Below are positions 25,964 to 39,051 of a stretch of 64,000 nt of DNA, in pieces. Position 1 is the first letter of the stretch, and every line of letters begins with the position of its first letter. Under the pieces are notes generated by a model. That model was given only the letters and a program-made list of their open reading frames with translations, searched no databases and was not told the origin of the DNA. The position numbers were made by a program, and so were the translations under genes. This DNA is from Auanema rhodensis (taxonomy: Eukaryota > Nematoda > Chromadorea > Rhabditida > Rhabditidae). The stretch is from positions 1 through 64,000 of the forward strand of contig CAXKVF010000084.1 in assembly GCA_964057225.1 (NCBI GenBank), read 5' to 3'.

Positions 25964-26379
25964 GAACTAATATCAATAAAAATTTGTTTTTAGACTAATA
26001 TGGACATGGGGAATCTAATTTTGAAAACCGCATCTCTTTATCTTTCACGTGAAGCGAGTTACATACCAAGTGCACATCACGTGTACATTTAATTAGCATA
26101 AATTAGAGTTCAAGTAAATTTCAAAGTCATGGTTACCATGAACCAATATCAATAAAAATTTGTTTTTAGACTAATATGGACATGGGGAATCTAATTTTGA
26201 AAACCGCATCTCTTTATCTTTCACGTGAAGCGAGTTACATACCAAGTGCACATCACGTGTACATTTAATTAGCATAAATTAAAGTTCACGTAAATTTCAA
26301 AGTCATGGTTACCATGAACCAATATCAATAAAAATTTGTTTTTAGACTAATATGGACATGGGGAATCTAATTTTGAAAA

Positions 26380-29300
26380 CAGCATCTCTTCATCTTTCAC
26401 GTGAAGCGAGTTACATACCAAGTGCACATCACGTGTACATTTAATTAGCATAAATTAAAGTTCACGTAAATTTCAAAGTCATGGTTACCATGAACCAATA
26501 TCAATAAAAATTTGTTTTTAGACTAATATGGACATGGGGAATCTAATTTTGAAAACCGCATCTCTTTATCTTTCACGTGAAGCGAGTTACATACCAAGTG
26601 CACATCACGTGTACATTTAATTAGCATAAATTAAAGTTCACGTAAATTTCAAAGTCATGGTTACCATGAACCAATATCAATAAAAATTTGTTTTTAGACT
26701 AATATGGACATGGGGAATCTAATTTTGAAAACCGCATCTCTTTATCTTTCACGTGAAGCGAGTTACATACCAAGTGCACATCACGTGTACATTTAATTAG
26801 CATAAATTAAAGTTCACGTAAAATTCAAAGTCATGGTTACCATGCACCAATATCAATAAAAATTTGTTTTTAGACTAATATGGACATGGGGAATCTAATT
26901 TTGAAAACCGCATCTCTTTATCTTTCACGTGAAGCGAGTTACATACCAAGTGCACATCACGTGTACATTTAATTAGCATAAATTAAAGTTCACGTAAATT
27001 TCAAAGTCATGGTTACCATGCACCAATATCAATAAAAATTTGTTTTTAGACTAATATGGACATGGGGAATCTAATTTTGAAAACCGCATCTCTTTATCTT
27101 TCACGTGAAGCGAGTTACATACCAAGTGCACATCACGTGTACATTTAATTAGCATAAATTAAAGTTCACGTAAATTTCAAAGTCATGGTTACCATGAACC
27201 AATATCAATAAAAATTTGTTTTTAGACTAATATGGACATGGGGAATCTAATTTTGGAAACCGCATCTCTTTATCTTTTACGTGAAGCGAGTTACATACCA
27301 AGTGCACATCACGTGTACATTTAATTAGCATAAATTAAAGTTCACGTAAATTTCAAAGTCATGGTTACCATGAAGCAATATCAATAAAAATTAGTTTTTA
27401 GACTAATATGGACATGGGGAATCTAATTTTGAAAACCGCATCTCTTTATCTTTCACGTAAAGCGAGTTACATACCAAGTGCACATCACGTGTACATTTAA
27501 TTAGCATAAATTAAAGTTCACGTAAATTTCAAAGTCATGGTTACCATGAAGCAATATCAATAAAAATTTGTTTTTAGACTAATATGGACATGGGGAATCT
27601 AATTTTGAAAACCGCATCTCTTTATCTTTCACGTGAAGCGAGTTACATACCAAGTGCACATCACGTGTACATTTAATTAGCATAAATTAAAGTTCACGTA
27701 AATTTCAAAGTCATGGTTACCATGAAGCAATATCAATAAAAATTTGTTTTTAGACTAATATGGACATGGGGAATCTAATTTTGAAAACCGCATCTCTTTA
27801 TCTTTCACGTGAAGCGAGTTACATACCAAGTGCACATCACGTGTACATTTAATTAGCATAAATTAAAGTTCACGTAAATTTCAAAGTCATGGTTACCATG
27901 AAGCAATATCAATAAAAATTTGTTTTTAGACTAATATGGACATGGGGAATCTAATTTTGAAAACCGCATCTCTTTATCTTTCACGTGAAGCGAGTTACAT
28001 ACCAAGTGCACATCACGTGTACATTTAATTAGCATAAATTAAAGTTCACGTAAATTTCAAAGTCATGGTTACCATGAACCAATATCAATAAAAGTTTGTT
28101 TTTAGACTAATATGGACATGGGGAATCTAATTTTGAAAACCGCATCTCTTTATCTTTCACGTGAAGCGAGTTACATACCGAGTGCACATCACGTGTACAT
28201 TTAATTAGCATGAATTAAAGTTCACGTAAATTTCAAAGTCATGGTTACCATGCACCAATATCAATAAAAATTCGTTTTTAGACTAATATGGACATGGGGA
28301 ATCTAATTTTGAAAACCGCATCTCTTTATCTTTCACGTGAAGCGAGTTACATACCAAGTGCACATCACGTGTACATTTAATTAGCATAAATTAAAGTTCA
28401 CGTTAATTTCAAAGTCATGGTTACCATGCACCAATATCAATAAAAATTTGTTTTCAGACTAATATGGACATGGGGGATCTAATTTTGAAAACCGCATCTC
28501 TTTATCTTTCACGTGAAGCGAGTTACATACCAAGTGCACATCACGTGTACATTTAATTAGCATAAATTAAAGTTCACGTAAATTTCAAAGTCATGGTTAC
28601 CATGAAGCAATATCAATAAAAATTTGTTTTTAGACTAATATGGACATGGAGAATCTAATTTTGAAAACCGCATTTCTTTATCTTTCACGTGAAGCGAGTT
28701 ACATACCAAGTGCACATCACGTGTACATTTAATTAGCATAAATTAAAGTTCACGTAAATTTCAAAGTCATGGTTACCATGCACCAATATCAATAAAAATT
28801 TGTTTTTAGACTAATATGGACATGGGGAATCCAATTCTGAAAACCGCATCTCTTTGTCTTTCACGTGAAGCGAGTTACATACCAAGTGCACATCACGTGT
28901 ACATTTAATTAGCATAAATTAAAGTTCACGTAAATTTCAAAGTCATGGTTACCATGCACCAATATCAATAAAAATTTGTTTTTAGACTAATATGGACATG
29001 GGGGATCTAATTTTGAAAACCGCATCTCTTTATCTTTCACGTGAAGCGAGTTACATACCAAGTGCACATCACGTGTACATTTAATTAGCATAAATTAAAG
29101 TTCACGTAAATTTCAAAGTCATGGTTACCATGAAGCAATATCAATAAAAATTTGTTTTTAGACTAATATGGACATGGGGAATCTAATTTTGAAAACCGCA
29201 TCTCTTTATCTTTCACGCGAAGCGAGTTACATACCAAGTGCACATCACGTGTACATTTAATTAGCATAAATTAAAGTTCACGTAAATTTCAAAGTCATGG

Positions 29301-29899
29301 TTACCATGAAGCAATATCAATAAAAATTTGTTTTTAGACTAATATGGACATGGGGAATCTAATTTTGAAAACCGCATCTCTTTATCTTTCACGTGAAGCG
29401 AGTTACATACCAAGTGCACATCACGTGTACATTTAATTAGCATAAATTAAAGTTCACGTAAAATTCAAAGTCATGGTTACCATGCACCAATATCAATAAA
29501 AATTTGTTTTTAGACTAATATGGACATGGGGAATCTAATTTTGAAAACCGCATCTCTTTATCTTTCACGTGAAGCGAGTTACATACCAAGTGCACATCAC
29601 GTGTACATTTAATTAGCATAAATTAAAGTTCACGTAAATTTCAAAGTCATGGTTACCATGCACCAATATCAATAAAAATTTGTTTTTAGACTAACATGGA
29701 CATGGGGAATCTAATTTTGAAAACCGCATCTCTTTATCTTTCACGTGAAGCGAGTTACATACCAAGTGCACATCACGTGTACATTTAATTAGCATAAATT
29801 AAAGTTCACGTAAATTTCAAAGTCATGGTTACCATGAACCAATATCAATAAAAATTTGTTTTTAGACTAATATGGACATGGGGAATCTAATTTTGGAAA
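26380..29899. repeat. HOR block R, copy 1 (20 monomers)
   Basis: It begins at the monomer after AACAGC with CTTCATC and runs through AACC, AACC, CGTAAAATTC/CACC, CACC, AACC-TTTTGGAAAC, then TTAGTTTTT/AAGC, CACGTAAAG/AAGC, AAGC, AAGC, AAAAGTTTG, ACCGAGTGC with ATGAATT and TTCGTTTTT, CGTTAATTTC with TTTTCAGAC, CATGGAGAAT, CATTTC, CCAATTCTG with CTTTGTC, a GGGGGAT monomer, CACGCG, CGTAAAATTC/CACC, CACC and TTTTGGAAAC. All of these recur at +4576 bp (26 monomers). Private changes here include CTTTTACG near 27287 and AACATGG near 29694. Confidence 0.9.
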
Positions 29900-31131
29900 C
29901 CGCATCTCTTTATCTTTCACGTGAAACGAGTTACATACCAAGTGCACATCACGTGTACATTTAATTAGCATAAATTAAAGTTCACGTAAATTTCAAAGTC
30001 ATGGTTACCATGAACCAATATCAATAAAAATTTGTTTTTAGACTAATATGGACATGGGGAATCTAATTTTGAAAACAGCATCTCTTCATCTTTCACGTGA
30101 AGCGAGTTACATACCAAGTGCACATCACGTGTACATTTAATTAGCATAAATTAAAGTTCACGTAAATTTCAAAGTCATGGTTACCATGAACCAATATCAA
30201 TAAAAATTTGTTTTTAGACTAATATGGACATGGGGAATCTAATTTTGAAAACCGCATCTCTTTATCTTTCACGTGAAGCGAGTTACATACCAAGTGCACA
30301 TCACGTGTACATTTAATTAGCATAAATTAAAGTTCACGTAAAATTCAAAGTCATGGTTACCATGCACCAATATCAATAAAAATTTGTTTTTAGACTAATA
30401 TGGACATGGGGAATCTAATTTTGAAAACCGCATCTCTTTATCTTTCACGTGAAGCGAGTTACATACCAAGTGCACATCACGTGTACATTTAATTAGCATA
30501 AATTAAAGTTCACGTAAATTTCAAAGTCATGGTTACCATGCACCAATATCAATAAAAATTTGTTTTTAGACTAATATGGACATGGGGAATCTAATTTTGA
30601 AAACCGCATCTCTTTATCTTTCACGTGAAGCGAGTTACATACCAAGTGCACATCACGTGTACATTTAATTAGCATAAATTAAAGTTCACGTAAATTTCAA
30701 AGTCATGGTTACCATGAACCAATATCAATAAAAATTTGTTTTTAGACTAATATGGACATGGGGAATCTAATTTTGGAAACCGCATCTCTTTATCTTTCAC
30801 GTGAAGCGAGTTACATACCAAGTGCACATCACGTGTACATTTAATTAGCATAAATTAAAGTTCACGTAAATTTCAAAGTCATGGTTACCATGAACCAATA
30901 TCAATAAAAATTTGTTTTTAGACTAATATGGACATGGGGAATCTAATTTTGAAAACAGCATCTCTTCATCTTTCACGTGAAGCGAGTTACATACCAAGTG
31001 CACATCACGTGTACATTTAATTAGCATAAATTAAAGTTCACGTAAATTTCAAAGTCATGGTTACCATGAACCAATATCAATAAAAATTTGTTTTTAGACT
31101 AATATGGACATGGGGAATCTAATTTTGAAAA
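29372..31131. repeat. Pentamer (880 bp) tandem duplication
   Basis: Five monomers are ordered CGTAAAATTC/CACC, CACC, AACC with TTTTGGAAAC, AACC with AACAGC, CTTCATC/AACC. They span 29372-30251 and repeat at 30252-31131. TTTTGGAAAC is at about 29895 and 30775, AACAGC at about 30077 and 30957, and CGTAAAATTC at about 29461 and 30341, each 880 bp apart. The left end overlaps block R copy 1 and the right end overlaps block R copy 2, so this pentamer bridges the two. One copy has GTGAAACGAG near 29926. Confidence 0.85.
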
Positions 31132-34100
31132 CCGCATCTCTTTATCTTTCACGTGAAGCGAGTTACATACCAAGTGCACATCACGTGTACATTTAATTAG
31201 CATAAATTAAAGTTCACGTAAATTTCAAAGTCATGGTTACCATGAACCAATATCAATAAAAATTTGTTTTTAGACTAATATGGACATGGGGAATCTAATT
31301 TTGAAAACCGCATCTCTTTATCTTTCACGTGAAGCGAGTTACATACCAAGTGCACATCACGTGTACATTTAATTAGCATAAATTAAAGTTCACGTAAAAT
31401 TCAAAGTCATGGTTACCATGCACCAATATCAATAAAAATTTGTTTTTAGACTAATATGGACATGGGGAATCTAATTTTGAAAACCGCATCTCTTTATCTT
31501 TCACGTGAAGCGAGTTACATACCAAGTGCACATCACGTGTACATTTAATTAGCATAAATTAAAGTTCACGTAAATTTCAAAGTCATGGTTACCATGCACC
31601 AATATCAATAAAAATTTGTTTTTAGACTAATATGGACATGGGGAATCTAATTTTGAAAACCGCATCTCTTTATCTTTCACGTGAAGCGAGTTACATACCA
31701 AGTGCACATCACGTGTACATTTAATTAGCATAAATTAAAGTTCACGTAAATTTCAAAGTCATGGTTACCATGAACCAATATCAATAAAAATTTGTTTTTA
31801 GACTAATATGGACATGGGGAATCTAATTTTGGAAACCGCATCTCTTTATCTTTCACGTGAAGCGAGTTACATACCAAGTGCACATCACGTGTACATTTAA
31901 TTAGCATAAATTAAAGTTCACGTAAATTTCAAAGTCATGGTTACCATGAAGCAATATCAATAAAAATTAGTTTTTAGACTAATATGGACATGGGGAATCT
32001 AATTTTGAAAACCGCATCTCTTTATCTTTCACGTAAAGCGAGTTACATACCAAGTGCACATCACGTGTACATTTAATTAGCATAAATTAAAGTTCACGTA
32101 AATTTCAAAGTCATGGTTACCATGAAGCAATATCAATAAAAATTTGTTTTTAGACTAATATGGACATGGGGAATCTAATTTTGAAAACCGCATCTCTTTA
32201 TCTTTCACGTGAAGCGAGTTACATACCAAGTGCACATCACGTGTACATTTAATTAGCATAAATTAAAGTTCACGTAAATTTCAAAGTCATGGTTACCATG
32301 AAGCAATATCAATAAAAATTTGTTTTTAGACTAATATGGACATGGGGAATCTAATTTTGAAAACCGCATCTCTTTATCTTTCACGTGAAGCGAGTTACAT
32401 ACCAAGTGCACATCACGTGTACATTTAATTAGCATAAATTAAAGTTCACGTAAATTTCAAAGTCATGGTTACCATGAAGCAATATCAATAAAAATTTGTT
32501 TTTAGACTAATATGGACATGGGGAATCTAATTTTGAAAACCGCATCTCTTTATCTTTCACGTGAAGCGAGTTACATACCAAGTGCACATCACGTGTACAT
32601 TTAATTAGCATAAATTAAAGTTCACGTAAATTTCAAAGTCATGGTTACCATGAACCAATATCAATAAAAGTTTGTTTTTAGACTAATATGGACATGGGGA
32701 ATCTAATTTTGAAAACCGCATCTCTTTATCTTTCACGTGAAGCGAGTTACATACCGAGTGCACATCACGTGTACATTTAATTAGCATGAATTAAAGTTCA
32801 CGTAAATTTCAAAGTCATGGTTACCATGCACCAATATCAATAAAAATTCGTTTTTAGACTAATATGGACATGGGGAATCTAATTTTGAAAACCGCATCTC
32901 TTTATCTTTCACGTGAAGCGAGTTACATACCAAGTGCACATCACGTGTACATTTAATTAGCATAAATTAAAGTTCACGTTAATTTCAAAGTCATGGTTAC
33001 CATGCACCAATATCAATAAAAATTTGTTTTCAGACTAATATGGACATGGGGGATCTAATTTTGAAAACCGCATCTCTTTATCTTTCACGTGAAGCGAGTT
33101 ACATACCAAGTGCACATCACGTGTACATTTAATTAGCATAAATTAAAGTTCACGTAAATTTCAAAGTCATGGTTACCATGAAGCAATATCAATAAAAATT
33201 TGTTTTTAGACTAATATGGACATGGAGAATCTAATTTTGAAAACCGCATTTCTTTATCTTTCACGTGAAGCGAGTTACATACCAAGTGCACATCACGTGT
33301 ACATTTAATTAGCATAAATTAAAGTTCACGTAAATTTCAAAGTCATGGTTACCATGCACCAATATCAATAAAAATTTGTTTTTAGACTAATATGGACATG
33401 GGGAATCCAATTCTGAAAACCGCATCTCTTTGTCTTTCACGTGAAGCGAGTTACATACCAAGTGCACATCACGTGTACATTTAATTAGCATAAATTAAAG
33501 TTCACGTAAATTTCAAAGTCATGGTTACCATGCACCAATATCAATAAAAATTTGTTTTTAGACTAATATGGACATGGGGGATCTAATTTTGAAAACCGCA
33601 TCTCTTTATCTTTCACGTGAAGCGAGTTACATACCAAGTGCACATCACGTGTACATTTAATTAGCATAAATTAAAGTTCACGTAAATTTCAAAGTCATGG
33701 TTACCATGAAGCAATATCAATAAAAATTTGTTTTTAGACTAATATGGACATGGGGAATCTAATTTTGAAAACCGCATCTCTTTATCTTTCACGCGAAGCG
33801 AGTTACATACCAAGTGCACATCACGTGTACATTTAATTAGCATAAATTAAAGTTCACGTAAATTTCAAAGTCATGGTTACCATGAAGCAATATCAATAAA
33901 AATTTGTTTTTAGACTAATATGGACATGGGGAATCTAATTTTGAAAACCGCATCTCTTTATCTTTCACGTGAAGCGAGTTACATACCAAGTGCACATCAC
34001 GTGTACATTTAATTAGCATAAATTAAAGTTCACGTAAAATTCAAAGTCATGGTTACCATGCACCAATATCAATAAAAATTTGTTTTTAGACTAATATGGA

Positions 34101-34475
34101 CATGGGGAATCTAATTTTGAAAACCGCATCTCTTTATCTTTCACGTGAAGCGAGTTACATACCAAGTGCACATCACGTGTACATTTAATTAGCATAAATT
34201 AAAGTTCACGTAAATTTCAAAGTCATGGTTACCATGCACCAATATCAATAAAAATTTGTTTTTAGACTAATATGGACATGGGGAATCTAATTTTGAAAAC
34301 CGCATCTCTTTATCTTTCACGTGAAGCGAGTTACATACCAAGTGCACATCACGTGTACATTTAATTAGCATAAATTAAAGTTCACGTAAATTTCAAAGTC
34401 ATGGTTACCATGAACCAATATCAATAAAAATTTGTTTTTAGACTAATATGGACATGGGGAATCTAATTTTGGAAA
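30956..34475. repeat. HOR block R, copy 2 (20 monomers)
   Basis: This is the offset copy of 26380-29899. Its markers lie exactly 4576 bp to the right, for example ACCGAGTGC G at 32756 (28180 in copy 1), CACGCG near 33793 and TTTTGGAAAC at 34471. The match ends in the next monomer, where the barcode is AAGC with TTAGTTTTT instead of AACC. I noticed only a few substitutions between the two 3520-bp copies, so the duplication is recent relative to monomer divergence. Confidence 0.9.
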
Positions 34476-35179
34476 CCGCATCTCTTTATCTTTCACGTGA
34501 AGCGAGTTACATACCAAGTGCACATCACGTGTACATTTAATTAGCATAAATTAAAGTTCACGTAAATTTCAAAGTCATGGTTACCATGAAGCAATATCAA
34601 TAAAAATTAGTTTTTAGACTAATATGGACATGGGGAATCTAATTTTGAAAACCGCATCTCTTTATCTTTCACGTAAAGCGAGTTACATACCAAGTGCACA
34701 TCACGTGTACATTTAATTAGCATAAATTAAAGTTCACGTAAAATTCAAAGTCATGGTTACCATGCACCAATATCAATAAAAATTTGTTTTTAGACTAATA
34801 TGGACATGGGGAATCTAATTTTGAAAACCGCATCTCTTTATCTTTCACGTGAAGCGAGTTACATACCAAGTGCACATCACGTGTACATTTAATTAGCATA
34901 AATTAAAGTTCACGTAAATTTCAAAGTCATGGTTACCATGCACCAATATCAATAAAAATTTGTTTTTAGACTAATATGGACATGGGGAATCTAATTTTGA
35001 AAACCGCATCTCTTTATCTTTCACGTGAAGCGAGTTACATACCAAGTGCACATCACGTGTACATTTAATTAGCATAAATTAAAGTTCACGTAAATTTCAA
35101 AGTCATGGTTACCATGAACCAATATCAATAAAAATTTGTTTTTAGACTAATATGGACATGGGGAATCTAATTTTGGAAA

Positions 35180-37643
35180 CCGCATCTCTTTATCTTTCAC
35201 GTGAAGCGAGTTACATACCAAGTGCACATCACGTGTACATTTAATTAGCATAAATTAAAGTTCACGTAAATTTCAAAGTCATGGTTACCATGAAGCAATA
35301 TCAATAAAAATTAGTTTTTAGACTAATATGGACATGGGGAATCTAATTTTGAAAACCGCATCTCTTTATCTTTCACGTAAAGCGAGTTACATACCAAGTG
35401 CACATCACGTGTACATTTAATTAGCATAAATTAAAGTTCACGTAAATTTCAAAGTCATGGTTACCATGAAGCAATATCAATAAAAATTTGTTTTTAGACT
35501 AATATGGACATGGGGAATCTAATTTTGAAAACCGCATCTCTTTATCTTTCACGTGAAGCGAGTTACATACCAAGTGCACATCACGTGTACATTTAATTAG
35601 CATAAATTAAAGTTCACGTAAATTTCAAAGTCATGGTTACCATGAAGCAATATCAATAAAAATTTGTTTTTAGACTAATATGGACATGGGGAATCTAATT
35701 GTGAAAACCGCATCTCTTTATCTTTCACGTGAAGCGAGTTACATACCAAGTGCACATCACGTGTACATTTAATTAGCATAAATTAAAGTTCACGTAAATT
35801 TCAAAGTCATGGTTACCATGAAGCAATATCAATAAAAATTTGTTTTTAGACTAATATGGACATGGGGAATCTAATTTTGAAAACCGCATCTCTTTATCTT
35901 TCACGTGAAGCGAGTTACATACCAAGTGCACATCACGTGTACATTTAATTAGCATAAATTAAAGTTCACGTAAATTTCAAAGTCATGGTTACCATGAACC
36001 AATATCAATAAAATTTTGTTTTTAGACTAATATGGACATGGGGAATCTAATTTTGAAAACCGCATCTCTTTATCTTTCACGTGAAGCGAGTTACATACCG
36101 AGTGCACATCACGTGTACATTTAATTAGCATGAATTAAAGTTCACGTAAATTTCAAAGTCATGGTTACCATGCACCAATATCAATAAAAATTCGTTTTTA
36201 GACTAATATGGACATGGGGAATCTAATTTTGAAAACCGCATCTCTTTATCTTTCACGTGAAGCGAGTTACATACCAAGTGCACATCACGTGTACATTTAA
36301 TTAGCATAAATTAAAGTTCACGTTAATTTCAAAGTCATGGTTACCATGCACCAATATCAATAAAAATTTGTGTTCAGACTAATATGGACATGGGGGATCT
36401 AATTTTGAAAACCGCATCTCTTTATCTTTCACGTGAAGCGAGTTACATACCAAGTGCACATCACGTGTACATTTAATTAGCATAAATTAAAGTTCACGTA
36501 AATTTCAAAGTCATGGTTACCATGAAGCAATATCAATAAAAATTTGTTTTTAGACTAATATGGACATGGAGAATCTAATTTTGAAAACCGCATTTCTTTA
36601 TCTTTCACGTGAAGCGAGTTACATACCAAGTGCACATCACGTGTACATTTAATTAGCATAAATTAAAGTTCACGTAAATTTCAAAGTCATGGTTACCATG
36701 CACCAATATCAATAAAAATTTGTTTTTAGACTAATATGGACATGGGGAATCCAATTTTGAAAACCGCATCTCTTTGTCTTTCACGTGAAGCGAGTTACAT
36801 ACCAAGTGCACATCACGTGTACATTTAATTAGCATAAATTAAAGTTCACGTAAATTTCAAAGTCATGGTTACCATGCACCAATATCAATAAAAATTTGTT
36901 TTTAGACTAATATGGACATGGGGGATCTAATTTTGAAAACCGCATCTCTTTATCTTTCACGTGAAGCGAGTTACATACCAAGTGCACATCACGTGTACAT
37001 TTAATTAGCATAAATTAAAGTTCACGTAAATTTCAAAGTCATGGTTACCATGAAGCAATATCAATAAAAATTTGTTTTTAGACTAATATGGACATGGGGA
37101 ATCTAATTTTGAAAACCGCATCTCTTTATCTTTCACGCGAAGCGAGTTACATACCAAGTGCACATCACGTGTACATTTAATTAGCATAAATTAAAGTTCA
37201 CGTAAATTTCAAAGTCATGGTTACCATGAAGCAATATCAATAAAAATTTGTTTTTAGACTAATATGGACATGGGGAATCTAATTTTGAAAACCGCATCTC
37301 TTTATCTTTCACGTGAAGCGAGTTACATACCAAGTGCACATCACGTGTACATTTAATTAGCATAAATTAAAGTTCACGTAAATTTCAAAGTCATGGTTAC
37401 CATGCACCAATATCAATAAAAATTTGTTTTTAGACTAATATGGACATGGGGAATCTAATTTTGAAAACCGCATCTCTTTATCTTTCACGTGAAGCGAGTT
37501 ACATACCAAGTGCACATCACGTGTACATTTAATTAGCATAAATTAAAGTTCACGTAAATTTCAAAGTCATGGTTACCATGAACCAATATCAATAAAAATT
37601 TGTTTTTAGACTAATATGGACATGGGGAATCTAATTTTGGAAA
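35180..37643. repeat. HOR block R, copy 3 (14 monomers)
   Basis: It repeats the later part of block R at 3344 bp (19 monomers) from copy 2: TTAGTTTTT/AAGC, CACGTAAAG, ACCGAGTGC (G at 36100), ATGAATT/TTCGTTTTT, CGTTAATTTC, CATGGAGAAT, CATTTC, CTTTGTC, GGGGGAT, CACGCG (37137) and TTTTGGAAAC (37640). It differs from copies 1 and 2 by AAATTTTG for AAAAGTTTG near 36013, TGTGTTCAG for TGTTTTCAG near 36371, CCAATTTTG for CCAATTCTG near 36752, and by having one CACC monomer instead of two before TTTTGGAAAC, with no CGTAAAATTC. Confidence 0.88.
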
Positions 37644-38347
37644 CCGCATCTCTTTATCTTTCACGTGAAGCGAGTTACATACCAAGTGCACATCACGTGT
37701 ACATTTAATTAGCATAAATTAAAGTTCACGTAAATTTCAAAGTCATGGTTACCATGAAGCAATATCAATAAAAATTAGTTTTTAGACTAATATGGACATG
37801 GGGAATCTAATTTTGAAAACCGCATCTCTTTATCTTTCACGTGAAGCGAGTTACATACCAAGTGCACATCACGTGTACATTTAATTAGCATAAATTAAAG
37901 TTCACGTAAATTTCAAAGTCATGGTTACCATGAAGCAATATCAATAAAAATTTGTTTTTAGACTAATATGGACATGGGGAATCTAATTTTGAAAACCGCA
38001 TCTCTTTATCTTTCACGTGAAGCGAGTTACATACCAAGTGCACATCACGTGTACATTTAATTAGCATAAATTAAAGTTCACGTAAATTTCAAAGTCATGG
38101 TTACCATGAAGCAATATCAATAAAAATTTGTTTTTAGACTAATATGGACATGAGGAATCTAATTTTGAAAACCGCATCTCTTTATCTTTCACGTGAAGCG
38201 AGTTACATACCAAGTGCACATCACGTGTACATTTAATTAGCATGAATTAAAGTTCACGTAAATTTCAAAGTCATGGTTACCATGCACCAATATCAATAAA
38301 AATTTGTTTTTAGACTAATATGGACATGGGGAATCTAATTTTGAAAA
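37644..38347. repeat. TTAG-AAGC cassette, 4-monomer form (copy 1)
   Basis: The cassette is an AAGC monomer with TTAGTTTTT, two further AAGC monomers, then an ATGAATT/CACC monomer. The second AAGC monomer after the first carries CATGAGGAAT in this copy. The same order recurs at 40460 and 46620 in the 4-monomer form, and at 44156, 48908 and 51724 with one additional AAGC monomer. The two forms differ by exactly one 176-bp unit. Confidence 0.82.
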
Positions 38348-39051
38348 CCGCATCTCTTTATCTTTCACGTGAAGCGAGTTACATACCAAGTGCACATCAC
38401 GTGTACATTTAATTAGCATAAATTAAAGTTCACGTAAATTTCAAAGTCATGGTTACCATGCACCAATATCAATAAAAATTAGTTTTTAGACTAATATGGA
38501 CATGGGGAATCTAATTTTGAAAACCGCATCTCTTTATCTTTCACGTGAAGCGAGTTACATACCAAGTGCACATCACGTGTACATTTAATTAGCATAAATT
38601 AAAGTTCACGTAAATTTCAAAGTCATGGTTACCATGAAGCAATATCAATAAAAATTTGTTTTTAGACTAATATGGACATGGGGAATCTAATTTTGAAAAC
38701 CGCATCTCTTTATCTTTCACGTGAAGCGAGTTACATACCAAGTGCACATCACGTGTACATTTAATTAGCATAAATTAAAGTTCACGTAAATTTCAAAGTC
38801 ATGGTTACCATGAAGCAATATCAATAAAAATTTGTTTTTAGACTAATATGGACATGGGGAATCTAATTTTGAAAACCGCATCTCTTTATCTTTCACGTGA
38901 AGCGAGTTACATACCAAGTGCACATCACGTGTACATTTAATTAGCATGAATTAAAGTTCACGTAAATTTCAAAGTCATGGTTACCATGCACCAATATCAA
39001 TAAAAATTTGTTTTTAGACTAATATGGACATGGGGAATCTAATTTTGAAAA
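38348..39051. repeat. Four satellite monomers linking cassette and duplication
   Basis: The barcodes are CACC with TTAGTTTTT, AAGC, AAGC, then an ATGAATT/CACC monomer (38876-39051). This looks like a second, degenerate pass of the preceding cassette in which the TTAG mark sits in a CACC unit. No other sequence is present. Confidence 0.7.
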
